Under the pieces are notes generated by a model. The model searched no databases, was not told the DNA's origin, and saw nothing but the letters and a program-made list of their open reading frames with translations. Shown here in pieces: positions 17,988 through 27,341 of a stretch of DNA of 64,000 bases (the stretch's first letter is position 1; each line of letters starts with the position of its first letter). The stretch is from Bacteroidota bacterium (GTDB taxonomy: Bacteria; Bacteroidota; Ignavibacteria; Kapaibacteriales; UBA2268). The stretch is taken from contig JARKQC010000183.1 of NCBI GenBank assembly GCA_029974985.1, forward strand, positions 62,001 through 126,000, read 5' to 3'. Position numbers and translations under genes: made by a program.

Positions 17988-20873
17988 TTATTTCTTTTTC
18001 TTTTTTTCGATTATAGCTGGCGATTTCCTATCATTAATTATTGCTTCGTAATCTATACACGGTAGATTTGGATTACAACACGGTGATTTAATTAATTTAC
18101 CTGCTTTATATTCAAGAGTATTAATACGTAAATCAATTCTACGAATAGTATCAAGCATAAATAAAGAAGAATCAACATCACGGATATATTGTGGTATTTT
18201 GAAATTTGTTGGGTCGAAATAATTTCCTTTTGCAAGAATTATTATTTTCGATTTATATATTAATTCTTCAATAGATTTTAGTGAAAATGGTTTATTAACG
18301 TTAATACTCGTTAAATTGTCATTATCGGGCATTAAAACAAGATTTGCTTTATAATAATCATAAAAGCCTTTTCCATATTTAGCTGTATCGAGCAGTTTAT
18401 TCAATAATTCTTTGTATCCAAAGTATGCTCTTAATCTCGACAAAGTATCATTATTCATATTTAAAGAACTTTTATCTTTAATATTTACTTTGCGAAAATC
18501 TATATCAAAATCATATTTATTTTCTTCTAATGAGCCTTCCACATAATTTATTTCATCGCCAATATACCATCCACGCTGAACGGGACGGCGGTCACTCCAT
18601 GCATCAAGGCTAATTATAAGTTTTTCACCTGGATTAATACTATCAATTACTTTAAAAGCGGGGATTATACTATTTACTATCATTTCAGCCATTTTCGATA
18701 GATTTGAGTCAACGGTACGTGCATAATTTTCATATTCGATATGACGGCGTATTCTTCCAAATTTTCCCTCGCCAAAATATTGATTATGTCTATGTAATTC
18801 AACCCATCTTGCATCGGATAATCGTCCCGAAGCTAATTTTTGAATATCTCTACGATAATTTTTTAATGTATTAACTTCCCAAAATCCTGTTTGAAAATAT
18901 GGCACATTTTGTTGAAAAGAAGTAAGATTACCAGAAAACTCACAATAGCAAGGTGGTTTAATAATGTAATTTGGAATTAAATAAATAGTATCGTAAATGA
19001 TAATTTTCTTGTTTGATTGAGGCTCTTCGTAAAATAATTCCTCATTCAGAGTTCTAACAGATGGTACTTTAAGATTAAGAACTGTGGGGTCATTATTTTT
19101 TTCAGTATAATAAGCTAAATCGGGACGAATATCAATTTTATTCCAATAATTTGTGTGAGTAAATTGCTTATCATAATATACTATATCATTTTCAATTCTT
19201 GCGTTGATTGCTTTTTCAACGGTTTTTATTTTAGAATTTAATTGATGACCTTTTACAAGAATTTTCCCATCTTTAAAGCTTGTTTTTTCTTTATCTAATT
19301 TTACAAAATCAGTTAATTTCATTGTAAAACTTGTTAGAACTTCCATTTTTGTTGATGAATCAGCGTCCATTTCATAAATATTTAATTTAGGCATACTATA
19401 GCCACTAAAAATAATATCATTACTTTCTTCGCAGTTCATAGTATTATATGTGCTACCACCTCGAACAGAATATTTTTTTCCAAAATCTAATTGTGTGAAA
19501 ATTCTATTTGTATCCGAATTTAAAATTATTTCTTTTCCATCTTCACTAAGAAGCAAAAGTTTAGAGTCTCTTAACTTTTCTTTTGGATTTTGAGCATTAA
19601 TTATAACGATATCAGCGTATAATTCTGGTGAATAAATTGTATCTTTTTTAGGTTCGGGTTTGGGTGGTTTCTCGGTTTTAGGACATTTGTATTTTTCGGG
19701 TAAATTATATTTATAAATATCATATTCACCAAAATTTTCAGTTCTATCACGTCCGTCTTCGCAACCGCAATTTTTAAAAATATTTTTATTTCTATCAGAA
19801 GAAAAATATATATAATTACTATCTTGAACGCTATGCGGAAATGGTATAAATGGAAAACGCTCGTCAGCGATAGTATTTATTCTAAAAGTGAGCGAATCGG
19901 TAGTCATAGATTTTTCATCAATAATTTCTGGCAATCCCGCAGTCTCAACAGTAAAATTATCATAATCAATCATTAGCTTAACAGAATAAATATCAAAATC
20001 AAAACGATTTTTATTATTCCTATTACTTGAGAAAAATAATGTCGGGCTACAACAATCGCAAAATACAAATGGCGAACCTTCACTAAAATTAGGCGTGTTC
20101 GCTCCCTCTAATTTCTTAACTTTATCGAATTTATAATTTTTAAGATTATTAGCATCAGAATTAACGCTTGATTCTAAACGAGCAAAAGCATAATACAAAT
20201 CAGTAGAGCCACCGTAAATTGTATCTCCATTCAAATCAATAGCTTTACTAAATGGTTGCTCTCTATCCGATGAAAATATTATTAAAATCACAGGATTATT
20301 ATTTTTATCTTTTTGTAAAACTGCTGTGGGATGCGAATCCCAAAATGGACTATTTAAATATGGGAAGTTCTGAAATCGAATACTATTATTATCATATTTA
20401 CTCGGTGCAAAATAAAAAATATCCGTTCCACCACTATTATCGCTAATTAACTCTGATTTGTCAAATGGTAAATTTTGCCCCATTAAAAATTCAGGTGAAG
20501 GCGGATGTGAAAAACTTGCAAATCCTCTATTTGTATCAATAAAATATATTGATTCAACATTATTAGTTAAATTTTTAATTATTCTCTTTCTAAATCTATC
20601 CCCACTTTCAAGTTCTTCTTGAAAAAGGTCTTCAATAAATTTTGACGAAGCCTTAACTTTGAAATCATTAGCCCTTCTATCTAAGCTATCATACAATATT
20701 TCTTCAGCAAATTTCTGCTGAATGGGTGCAATATCATCACCTTCTGTATTAGAAACTTCGCCTTTAATTAAACTAACATTCTGTTTTGGTCTATAAATAG
20801 TAGGATTGCAAGCTATTACGAATAGCAAAATCATTAAAAAGCAAAATTTCAATATGTGGGAATTATTTTTCAT
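17988..20873 (-). CDS. Large Cys-rich envelope lipoprotein with PD40-like repeats
   Basis: This 961-residue protein has a lipoprotein signal ending in VIAC near residue 22 and a Lys-rich C-terminus. Segments such as FSSNRNNKNRFDFDIYSVKL and YFSSDRNKNIF (about 180-390) look like WD40-like PD40/TolB propeller blades. A later region (about 730-860) containing LDAWSDRRPVQRGWYIGD is faintly OmpA-like, but I would not assign it. Paired cysteines recur: CDCC, CGC, CYC and SPCCNPNLPC. It is the last gene of a four-gene operon whose other members have similar Cys clusters. PD40-plus-OmpA proteins in Bacteroidota often accompany secretion or gliding machinery, which is only a weak hint here. Confidence 0.72.
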   Translation of the reverse strand: MKNNSHILKFCFLMILLFVIACNPTIYRPKQNVSLIKGEVSNTEGDDIAPIQQKFAEEILYDSLDRRANDFKVKASSKFIEDLFQEELESGDRFRKRIIKNLTNNVESIYFIDTNRGFASFSHPPSPEFLMGQNLPFDKSELISDNSGGTDIFYFAPSKYDNNSIRFQNFPYLNSPFWDSHPTAVLQKDKNNNPVILIIFSSDREQPFSKAIDLNGDTIYGGSTDLYYAFARLESSVNSDANNLKNYKFDKVKKLEGANTPNFSEGSPFVFCDCCSPTLFFSSNRNNKNRFDFDIYSVKLMIDYDNFTVETAGLPEIIDEKSMTTDSLTFRINTIADERFPFIPFPHSVQDSNYIYFSSDRNKNIFKNCGCEDGRDRTENFGEYDIYKYNLPEKYKCPKTEKPPKPEPKKDTIYSPELYADIVIINAQNPKEKLRDSKLLLLSEDGKEIILNSDTNRIFTQLDFGKKYSVRGGSTYNTMNCEESNDIIFSGYSMPKLNIYEMDADSSTKMEVLTSFTMKLTDFVKLDKEKTSFKDGKILVKGHQLNSKIKTVEKAINARIENDIVYYDKQFTHTNYWNKIDIRPDLAYYTEKNNDPTVLNLKVPSVRTLNEELFYEEPQSNKKIIIYDTIYLIPNYIIKPPCYCEFSGNLTSFQQNVPYFQTGFWEVNTLKNYRRDIQKLASGRLSDARWVELHRHNQYFGEGKFGRIRRHIEYENYARTVDSNLSKMAEMIVNSIIPAFKVIDSINPGEKLIISLDAWSDRRPVQRGWYIGDEINYVEGSLEENKYDFDIDFRKVNIKDKSSLNMNNDTLSRLRAYFGYKELLNKLLDTAKYGKGFYDYYKANLVLMPDNDNLTSINVNKPFSLKSIEELIYKSKIIILAKGNYFDPTNFKIPQYIRDVDSSLFMLDTIRRIDLRINTLEYKAGKLIKSPCCNPNLPCIDYEAIINDRKSPAIIEKKKKK

Positions 20874-20886
20874 AATTATTAATTGA

Positions 20887-21729
20887 TTAATTTATTCTAT
20901 TAAACATTATTGATACTTTGCCTTTATTTGGAGGCAAACTTCCGTTTGAAATATTTGTAATAAGAACAACAAATAAGTTTTTGTATATAGTCCTATATAA
21001 ATATACATCGCCCGCTTTAACATTAACAGAAATATTATTGCTATTAACCGAATTTAATAGTTTATTTATATCTGTATTTATAGGCTGTGGTACGCCCGTT
21101 TTACCCGTAACATTTTCATTAAGTTCATTTAATATTCTAATATCATTACTTGTAAAAGTCTTAGCAACACTCGAATTTAATAAATTTTCACCATAAAGCG
21201 ATAAATTTGAAATTTGATTTAGAATATAATTTTGATTAAAATTTATATAATCACAAAATAATTGGGCATCATCATAAATAAAATTACTATCGAGCCTTGC
21301 TAATTGACCGCTAAATTTTAGATTTGCAGTTGAATTAATTGAAAAAGCCGTATCAACGAGTATATCGCCAATCATTAGGCTATTAATCGGATTATTATCA
21401 AGAATAGCAATTTTATAAGATGAATTATTCGACATAGTTTGAGTTGCTACAACAATTTCACCAGTACGCGCAAATCTTTCATCATTTACAAGAGTGCCCG
21501 ATAAATTTTTATCTTGAGGAAATAGAAAACTATGTACAGAATAATACGAACTTGGTTTATATAGCGTATCATTAATTTTAATCAAATCAGCATTAAATTC
21601 TGTAATATTTGCTTCGCGAACAAGGCAATTAGCAATAGGATTATTCACGGGATTAACATCACAATCGCAACACGAGTTTAATAAATAAATAATTAAAATT
21701 AATATGCTAAAAAATATCTTTTTCATCAT
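20887..21729 (-). CDS. Hypothetical lipoprotein
   Basis: The 280 residues begin with two possible Met starts (21729 or 21726) and a lipoprotein signal ending LLNSC, followed at once by CDCD, so the mature N-terminus carries four cysteines in six residues. The remainder is beta-strand-rich with Asn/Ser turns and resembles no family I can name. It lies 13 bp from the PD40 lipoprotein gene and 1 bp from the barrel-like gene upstream, so it is part of one transcript. Surface or periplasmic localisation follows from the signal; function is unknown. Confidence 0.65.
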   Translation of the reverse strand: MMKKIFFSILILIIYLLNSCCDCDVNPVNNPIANCLVREANITEFNADLIKINDTLYKPSSYYSVHSFLFPQDKNLSGTLVNDERFARTGEIVVATQTMSNNSSYKIAILDNNPINSLMIGDILVDTAFSINSTANLKFSGQLARLDSNFIYDDAQLFCDYINFNQNYILNQISNLSLYGENLLNSSVAKTFTSNDIRILNELNENVTGKTGVPQPINTDINKLLNSVNSNNISVNVKAGDVYLYRTIYKNLFVVLITNISNGSLPPNKGKVSIMFNRIN

Positions 21730-21730
21730 T

Positions 21731-22864
21731 TTAATACCCTAATGTTATCCCTAATCTAAAAATAAGCATATTTACACGCCTCGAACTTGTAACCCCATTA
21801 TAAAACATTGTATTATGACTTTCGCCAATTGCTATTGATTTATAACCTATATCAAACGATAAATCAAATAAACATATTGGCAATGGCACATCTAATCCCA
21901 TACCAAAACCATAAGAAAGCGGAAAACATAATGACGGCAAACTAATATCATTATCATCACAACTATTAAAATTGAATATATTTGATGATTGCTTATCAAG
22001 TGCAACACCCATTTGAGCATACATAAATGGAAACATACATAATACTCTACCGAACTGTTGCCGTGTATGTAGCATTAGAATTGGTCTTCTAATATCTTCA
22101 CCCGTTTTAGAATTATAAACAGGCACTCCCGATGATAAAGATAAACCAACTCCCGTTTTGCCGCTTCTATATCCAAAAGCGATTTCTCCAAAATACGAAT
22201 CTCGACCAATTAATGGATTATTGACATTTATATCATCATAAACAGCATATCCACCACGAATTTCTGTGAAATAATTTTTATAATTACAAGTTGGGCAGTC
22301 AATACCCAAAGGATTACAATTACAATCACGCGTTTCGGGACAAAAACTAATATAAATCGAATCAACGGGAACTTCGCGAATAGCACGAGGGTCGAGCGGG
22401 TCGTTAAAATTCTCAAACCAATTTATATTCTTATATTTATTATAAAATTTGGATTTAATTTCCTCTGTTTGACCGATAAAATCAATATCTTCAATTGGAA
22501 TTCTTTGTGCTTCGCTCATACATTTTGAACGTGCATCTAAAAACAGTACTTCATATCTTTTTGAATAAGTTGTGGTATCACTAACCGGACATGATTTAGG
22601 CTGAGTAATTTCGATAACTTTAAAAACTGTGCCGCGAAGTGTATTACCATCACGTTTATAAGAATTTCCATCTTTATCTTTTAGAATCGAGTATTTATTT
22701 TCATGACCTTTTTTTATCCTTACGGCATCGTCTTTTCTATCTATACTGGAGCAAGAAGACAAAATCATAATTAACAATATTGCAAAAAATATAAATGGCA
22801 TTAGTCTGCAAAGAGACAGCCTAGGATATTTTGCATTGATTTGACACCTAATTTTTTCTAACAT
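21731..22864 (-). CDS. Hypothetical lipoprotein with barrel-like C-terminal half
   Basis: The 377-residue reading starts at ATG 22864, three bases after the previous stop. A start at Met23 (22798) gives a cleaner lipoprotein signal, MPFIFF...ILSSC, and may be the true one. A Cys-rich segment with CNCNPLGIDCPTC sits near the middle. The C-terminal ~170 residues (from RGGYAVYDD) show alternating strands with Gly/aromatic residues and end in FRLGITLGY, typical of an outer-membrane beta-barrel domain. A lipid anchor and a barrel in one chain is unusual and may mean the second half only packs against a barrel. Function is unknown. Confidence 0.65.
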   Translation of the reverse strand: MLEKIRCQINAKYPRLSLCRLMPFIFFAILLIMILSSCSSIDRKDDAVRIKKGHENKYSILKDKDGNSYKRDGNTLRGTVFKVIEITQPKSCPVSDTTTYSKRYEVLFLDARSKCMSEAQRIPIEDIDFIGQTEEIKSKFYNKYKNINWFENFNDPLDPRAIREVPVDSIYISFCPETRDCNCNPLGIDCPTCNYKNYFTEIRGGYAVYDDINVNNPLIGRDSYFGEIAFGYRSGKTGVGLSLSSGVPVYNSKTGEDIRRPILMLHTRQQFGRVLCMFPFMYAQMGVALDKQSSNIFNFNSCDDNDISLPSLCFPLSYGFGMGLDVPLPICLFDLSFDIGYKSIAIGESHNTMFYNGVTSSRRVNMLIFRLGITLGY

Positions 22865-22867
22865 AAT

Positions 22868-23443
22868 CTACAACTTTATATTAAGTGTTAAATTTACATT
22901 TAGATATTCAATATTACTTCGGGCGCTATCACGCATAATAATATTAGGTAGATTATAGTAAACACCGCCATCGAGCGACATACAATGCTTAAAAAGAGTA
23001 AATCCATAAGAAAAACCGCCACCCGCTAAAAGTCCAAGTCCGAGCCTTTTGCTATCATCGGTTCGACCAATCGAACTAATTATTAATCCCGCTTGTAAAA
23101 AGGGAAAAATCTTTGATTCGTAACAATTTCCACCAAGAAAATTATATCTTACATTCGGAATAATATTAACAAAATCCTTATAATAAGGTTCGTTTAAAGG
23201 TAAATTATCCGAACTATCTGGCGAGCTAAACTCTGCTTTTATACCATACCACAATTTGCAATAATAACGATTTTCTAAATTGAAGGTATAAGTCATAGCT
23301 TTTTTATTAGTTTCCTCAAATTTACTAAACGGCATTTTATAGCCGGCTCCAGCTCCGACATAGACTTGACTAAATATTGAGCTATTCGATAGAATAGAGA
23401 AAATTAGTAGTAAAATAGGTAGTTTTAAAGCTTTCATAATCAT
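22868..23443 (-). CDS. Outer-membrane beta-barrel protein, small
   Basis: This 191-residue protein has a signal peptide ending SIFSQ near residue 26, then VYVGAGAGYKMPFSKFE, the usual opening strand of small porin-like barrels. Alternating Gly/aromatic strands continue to the C-terminus, LNVNLTLNIKL. It starts MIMK, so the start could be 23443 or 23437. It is the first gene of the operon running down to 17988, and its promoter should lie in the AT-rich 23444-23659 gap. The specific role is unknown. Confidence 0.7.
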   Translation of the reverse strand: MIMKALKLPILLLIFSILSNSSIFSQVYVGAGAGYKMPFSKFEETNKKAMTYTFNLENRYYCKLWYGIKAEFSSPDSSDNLPLNEPYYKDFVNIIPNVRYNFLGGNCYESKIFPFLQAGLIISSIGRTDDSKRLGLGLLAGGGFSYGFTLFKHCMSLDGGVYYNLPNIIMRDSARSNIEYLNVNLTLNIKL

Positions 23444-23659
23444 TCTTTATTCTTTTAAAATATCTTAATTTAAATATAATAAATTCTTTATTGTAAATAT
23501 AATAAAATTTTTATTGCAAATAAATATATTTTAATAAATAAAAATAATTACTCTATATTTTTAATATTTTAAAAAGAATTATTTGTGGAGTTCTTAAACA
23601 AACTTTTCTACTATGGCAAACAAATCAAATTATCGCAATACAATATTTAAAAAAAGGAA

Positions 23660-24241
23660 TTATTTATTCCAAATAATATGACCATTTATATTGTTTTTCT
23701 CATATACTTCAAGAATTTGAGTACAAAAATCAATAAGATGCTGATTATTCTCTGATTTAGCTAATTCATATAATCTTATAAACATTTTTTTACCAGTTTC
23801 GGTTTGCTTAAAATTCATCTTTAAAAAATTATGTTGTGAACATAGAGTTTGACCGTTTTCAATACTTGCTTTTCCGCCGAAATTTTTTGGTTTTATATGG
23901 TCAACGTGAAGTTCAACAACATCTTTTATACCTTTCCCGCAAATAACACATTTATATCCATCTCTTTCTAAAATTTGTTTTTTCTGTTTAGCAGTAAAAT
24001 CTTTAAGTTCTCTTTTATTTATAAAATTTGGATCATATTTATATATTCCTTTAGCAACTTTTATGAGAAAACCCATTTGAGATAATTTTCTAATTTGTCT
24101 ATCTGGATCTCTAAAAATTTTACCTGTTCTTTTTTTAAACTCATTAACAGCCCAATCAACAATTTCGGGATGAGGAATATCGCGATTAGGATTATTTTTA
24201 AAATATTCAATTATTATATCATTTTGTGAAATTTTATGCAC
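23660..24241 (-). CDS. HNH-type restriction endonuclease
   Basis: The 193 residues contain a zinc-finger HNH nuclease core: Cys98-Cys101, then LHVDHIKPKNFGGKASIENG (catalytic His115 and Asn129) and LCSQHN (Cys134, His137). The N-terminal ~75 residues are a helical winged-helix-like domain likely used for target recognition. The start is a GTG overlapping the end of the methyltransferase gene by 8 bp, so the two are translationally coupled. HNH enzymes of this size adjacent to a beta-class methyltransferase form compact type II restriction-modification systems. The recognition site cannot be read from the sequence. An HNH homing or repair nuclease is unlikely given the coupled methyltransferase. 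Confidence 0.85.
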   Translation of the reverse strand: MHKISQNDIIIEYFKNNPNRDIPHPEIVDWAVNEFKKRTGKIFRDPDRQIRKLSQMGFLIKVAKGIYKYDPNFINKRELKDFTAKQKKQILERDGYKCVICGKGIKDVVELHVDHIKPKNFGGKASIENGQTLCSQHNFLKMNFKQTETGKKMFIRLYELAKSENNQHLIDFCTQILEVYEKNNINGHIIWNK

Positions 24242-25082
24242 TATTCAACTCTAAAATATTTGTACTATTAATTATTCTATTTTTTGCTAATTCACAATAA
24301 TTTTCATCTATTTCTAATCCAATAGCGATTCTATCATTATTTACAGCTTCGATTAAAGTAGTTCCACTACCAGCAAAAGGATCGAAAACTGTATCTTTTA
24401 CAAAACTGAATAATTTTATTGCACGAAATGGCAAATCACGTGGAAAAGGAGCGGGATGCCCAATTCTTTTTTTACTTTCACCATTAAAAGTCCAAACTCC
24501 ATTTGTCCATTCCATAAATTGATCTTTTGAAATATCTGATTGTTTTGAGCCATTTGTCTTTTTCCAATCATCTTTGTAAAGAACAAGAATTAATTCAACA
24601 GGTGCAATAACATAAGGAGCGCTTGCAGACATCCAAGATCCCCAAGCTGTTCTTCTTGAAATATTGCCTTCGTTCCAAATTATCGTAGAATGATATTTCC
24701 AACCAACTTTTTGTGCAATTTTTGTTAAATCAGCACCAACACTTTTTTGTCCACCTTTATTTTTATCAAGAGGTATATTTAAAAGAAATCTCGCTTGTGT
24801 TTTACTCCATTTATAACAATTAGCCATCCATTTTTCAGAAAATTCTAAATATTCTTCATAAGATAATTCATCATTATTAGAATTATAGCCAATCCCAACA
24901 TTATAAGGTGGTGATGTTACAATCAAATCGGCAAATTCAATATTAAAAGTATTTTCATTTAATGCATCGCCTTGAAATAAAAAAATTCCGTTATTACAAT
25001 AAATCTCGTTACGATTTACATAACTATTATCATTTTCTAAAATTTTTTTAATTTCAATATCACTATCAATATATGTATTCAT
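24234..25082 (-). CDS. Type II DNA methyltransferase (beta class)
   Basis: The catalytic motif TSPPYN (56-61) precedes the S-adenosylmethionine motif DPFAGSGTT (234-242), which is the beta-class order. The SPPY form is commonest among N4-cytosine enzymes but also occurs in adenine ones, so the modified base is open. The target-recognition region between them (about 80-220) contains WGSWMSASAPY and HPAPFPRDLP, both typical of this family. At 282 residues it is complete. It is the first gene of the pair with the HNH endonuclease and protects host DNA from it. It sits next to a tRNA-Met gene. Confidence 0.9.
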   Translation of the reverse strand: MNTYIDSDIEIKKILENDNSYVNRNEIYCNNGIFLFQGDALNENTFNIEFADLIVTSPPYNVGIGYNSNNDELSYEEYLEFSEKWMANCYKWSKTQARFLLNIPLDKNKGGQKSVGADLTKIAQKVGWKYHSTIIWNEGNISRRTAWGSWMSASAPYVIAPVELILVLYKDDWKKTNGSKQSDISKDQFMEWTNGVWTFNGESKKRIGHPAPFPRDLPFRAIKLFSFVKDTVFDPFAGSGTTLIEAVNNDRIAIGLEIDENYCELAKNRIINSTNILELNSA

Positions 25083-25204
25083 AATTATTATATTTTTTAA
25101 ACTAATTCTTATGTTACAAATATATATAAATAAATAAAATAATCATAAGAAAATAAATAGTATTTTATACGGTGTGTAAAATTTTGTAGGTAAGTTGTTT
25201 TTAG

Positions 25205-25278
25205 TACCGGGAGAGGGATTTGAACCCCCGACACATGGATTATGATTCCATTGCTCTAACCAACTGAGCTACCCCGGC
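25205..25278 (-). tRNA. tRNA-Met (CAT)
   Basis: The minus strand folds into a 74-nt cloverleaf. The acceptor is GCCGGGG/UCCCGGU with A73, the D arm contains AGCTCAGTTGGTTAGAGC, the anticodon loop is ATCATAA, and the T loop is TTCAAAT. The anticodon is CAT. The first pair is G1-U72 and CCA is not encoded. Elongator Met is most likely; a lysidine-modified Ile tRNA cannot be excluded, while an initiator is unlikely because there are no GGG/CCC anticodon-stem pairs. It lies between two restriction-modification loci. Confidence 0.93.
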
Positions 25279-25411
25279 GCATTTTTAAGAACTACAAAAA
25301 TACTATTTTTTATATGAAATTTTAAAAATTGCTGAAAATTTGGGAAAATATTTTTTTAGAATACTTTTTATATAAAATCGTAATATAAAATAAAAAATAC
25401 TTGGTAATATT

Positions 25412-25765
25412 ATGCGATTTTGGTCTGTATCAACAACAATAAGAAATCCAGATAGAATTAGAAATTTTTTAAAAGTTCTAAAAGAACTTGAAGGTGAAAT
25501 TTGGAACTCAGATAATCAAAAAAAATTTCAAATTTTACTCATACAAAATAAAGTTTATGGATATGGTGAAAACCAATTTCATAATTCACTAAGCGAAGAG
25601 CAAAATTCTTGGCTAAATAGTAATATTACATACGAACAAGCTGAAAATATACTAAATACAAAAAATTATGTAGGCGGTGGTGATATGAGAAGACGACAAT
25701 CATATAATCCACTCGAAAAAATGGGACTTGCATATTTAGATGAGAAAAAAGAATATCATTATTAA
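25412..25765 (+). pseudogene. N-terminal remnant of an AlwI-family restriction endonuclease
   Basis: The 117 residues match the start of AlwI-type endonucleases as I know them: WSVSTTIRNPDRIRNFLKVL, then FQILLIQNKVYGYG, QFHNSLSEEQ and MRRRQSYNPLEKMGLAY in the right order. Full-length members are several times longer and carry the nuclease core downstream, which is absent here. The frame stops ten bases before the methyltransferase gene. I see no continuation of the family in other frames. This is therefore most likely a truncated leftover of an RM system in which the methyltransferase survived. A small regulator derived from the N-terminus is possible but speculative. Confidence 0.65.
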
Positions 25766-25775
25766 GTGAAAATTT

Positions 25776-26498
25776 ATGTCTAATATAACTTTGAAACTTG
25801 GAAATTGTATTGAATTAATAAAAGAATTACCTGGTAATAGCATAGACTTAATTTTTGCTGATCCACCTTATAATTTGTCTGGCGAGGGTTTTCAAACCGT
25901 CAAAAGTGGAAAAATGGTTGCCTGTGATAAAGGTGATTGGGATATAATTGATGATATTCATAATTTTAATGAGCAATGGATTAAAGAATGTATTCGTGTT
26001 CTTTCGGATAACGGTACAATTTGGATTTCTGGTACATTGCATAATCATCCTTCCATTGGTGTAACTTTAAAAAAACTTGGATTATGGATAATTAACGATA
26101 TTATTTGGTTCAAAAAAAATGGTCCTCCACTTTTATCACGAAATCGTCTTGCACCTTCTACGGAATTAATTTGGTTAGCAAGTAAAACTAAAAAATATTA
26201 TTTTGATTATGAACTTGCTAAACAAATTAATGGTGGTAAACAAATGAGAAATCTTTGGGAAATTAATACTCAAAGACACACTACCAAGCATCCAACCGAA
26301 AAACCAGAAACTTTATTAGAAAGAATAATTTTATTAGGAAGTTCCGTTGGCGATACAATCCTTGACCCATTTCTTGGAAGCGGTACAACTGGTTCAGTTG
26401 CTATAAAATTAAATAGAAATTTTATTGGATATGAAATCAATCCCGAGTATTTTGAGATAGCAAAAAACAGAATTGATGTAATTAAATCAAAAATTTAA
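25776..26498 (+). CDS. DNA adenine methyltransferase (beta class), partner of lost AlwI-type enzyme
   Basis: The 240-residue enzyme has DPPYN at 29-33 and DPFLGSGTT at 197-205, the beta-class order, and a central WISGTLHNHPSIG and KHPTEKPETLLERI. DPPYN with this layout fits N6-adenine methylation. It follows the AlwI-family fragment by 10 bp, so it probably modified the same asymmetric site. Systems of that kind often need a second methyltransferase for the other strand, which is not seen here. It now looks like an orphan methyltransferase. It is convergent with the permease gene, with only 13 bp between them and no clear terminator. Confidence 0.88.
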   Translation: MSNITLKLGNCIELIKELPGNSIDLIFADPPYNLSGEGFQTVKSGKMVACDKGDWDIIDDIHNFNEQWIKECIRVLSDNGTIWISGTLHNHPSIGVTLKKLGLWIINDIIWFKKNGPPLLSRNRLAPSTELIWLASKTKKYYFDYELAKQINGGKQMRNLWEINTQRHTTKHPTEKPETLLERIILLGSSVGDTILDPFLGSGTTGSVAIKLNRNFIGYEINPEYFEIAKNRIDVIKSKI

Positions 26499-26511
26499 TT
26501 GTTCTAAATAA

Positions 26512-27330
26512 TTATTCTTTTAAAGCGCCTGCTGTAAGCCCTTGAATTATCTGCTTTTGGAAAAATATAAAAATTACAAGAATTGGTAAAGCCGAAATTC
26601 CCGCACCCGCCATTAAATGCCCCCAATCAATAGATTGCTTACCTAAATAAAATGTAAGACCAACAGGCAATGTCCGGTAAATATCTTCATTTGTAAATAA
26701 ATATGGGAATAAAAATGAATTCCAATTTCCTAAAAATGTATAAATAGCAAGTACGGTTAAAATAGGTTTACAAATAGGCATTATCACTCTAAAAAGAATG
26801 TACCATACGCTCGCACCGTCAATTCTTGCGGCTTCTTCGATATCTTTGGGAATTGTAGAAATAAACTGACGAAGGAGAAAAATACCAAACGGAGTTACCA
26901 TCCAAGGAACAATTAGCGATAAATACGAATTTATCCAATTAAATTCTACCATCATTCTATATAATGGAATCATTACAATATGCGGAGGAATTATTATAAC
27001 GGACAAAACAGTCAGAAATAATATATTTTTTCCTTTAAACTCTTTTCGTGCAAATACATAAGCAACCATTAAACAAAATATAAGATTTGCGATTGTTATA
27101 ATGCTTGCTACAAACAATGAATTGAAAAAATAACGTCCAAAAATATCTGAACTAAATGTATCAATAAAATTTTTAAATGTATAAGATGAGAATAATATAT
27201 CCAATAAGCTATGATAACGCTCTGGAAATTCTTTTAAAGATAATAATATCATCCAAAAAACGGGAAAAAGCATTCCAATTGCTACTAGAATAAGAATAAT
27301 ATGAAGTAATATTGATTTTAAAGATTTCAT
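26512..27330 (-). CDS. MalG-type ABC sugar transporter permease, orphan
   Basis: The 272 residues have about six membrane segments and the ABC permease EAA loop EEAARIDGAS at 165-174, with the C-terminal QGLTAGALKE typical of MalG-like carbohydrate permeases. This subunit normally works with a MalF-type permease, a binding protein and an ATPase to import sugars or related solutes. None of those partners is in the window. It lies 11 bp downstream of the dacB gene at the end of a housekeeping chain, so it is probably co-transcribed. The substrate cannot be told. Confidence 0.88.
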   Translation of the reverse strand: MKSLKSILLHIILILVAIGMLFPVFWMILLSLKEFPERYHSLLDILFSSYTFKNFIDTFSSDIFGRYFFNSLFVASIITIANLIFCLMVAYVFARKEFKGKNILFLTVLSVIIIPPHIVMIPLYRMMVEFNWINSYLSLIVPWMVTPFGIFLLRQFISTIPKDIEEAARIDGASVWYILFRVIMPICKPILTVLAIYTFLGNWNSFLFPYLFTNEDIYRTLPVGLTFYLGKQSIDWGHLMAGAGISALPILVIFIFFQKQIIQGLTAGALKE

Positions 27331-27341
27331 ATTTGATAAAA

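Noticed and set aside
25205..25278. Initiator tRNA-fMet
   Set aside because: The anticodon stem lacks the three G-C pairs of initiators.
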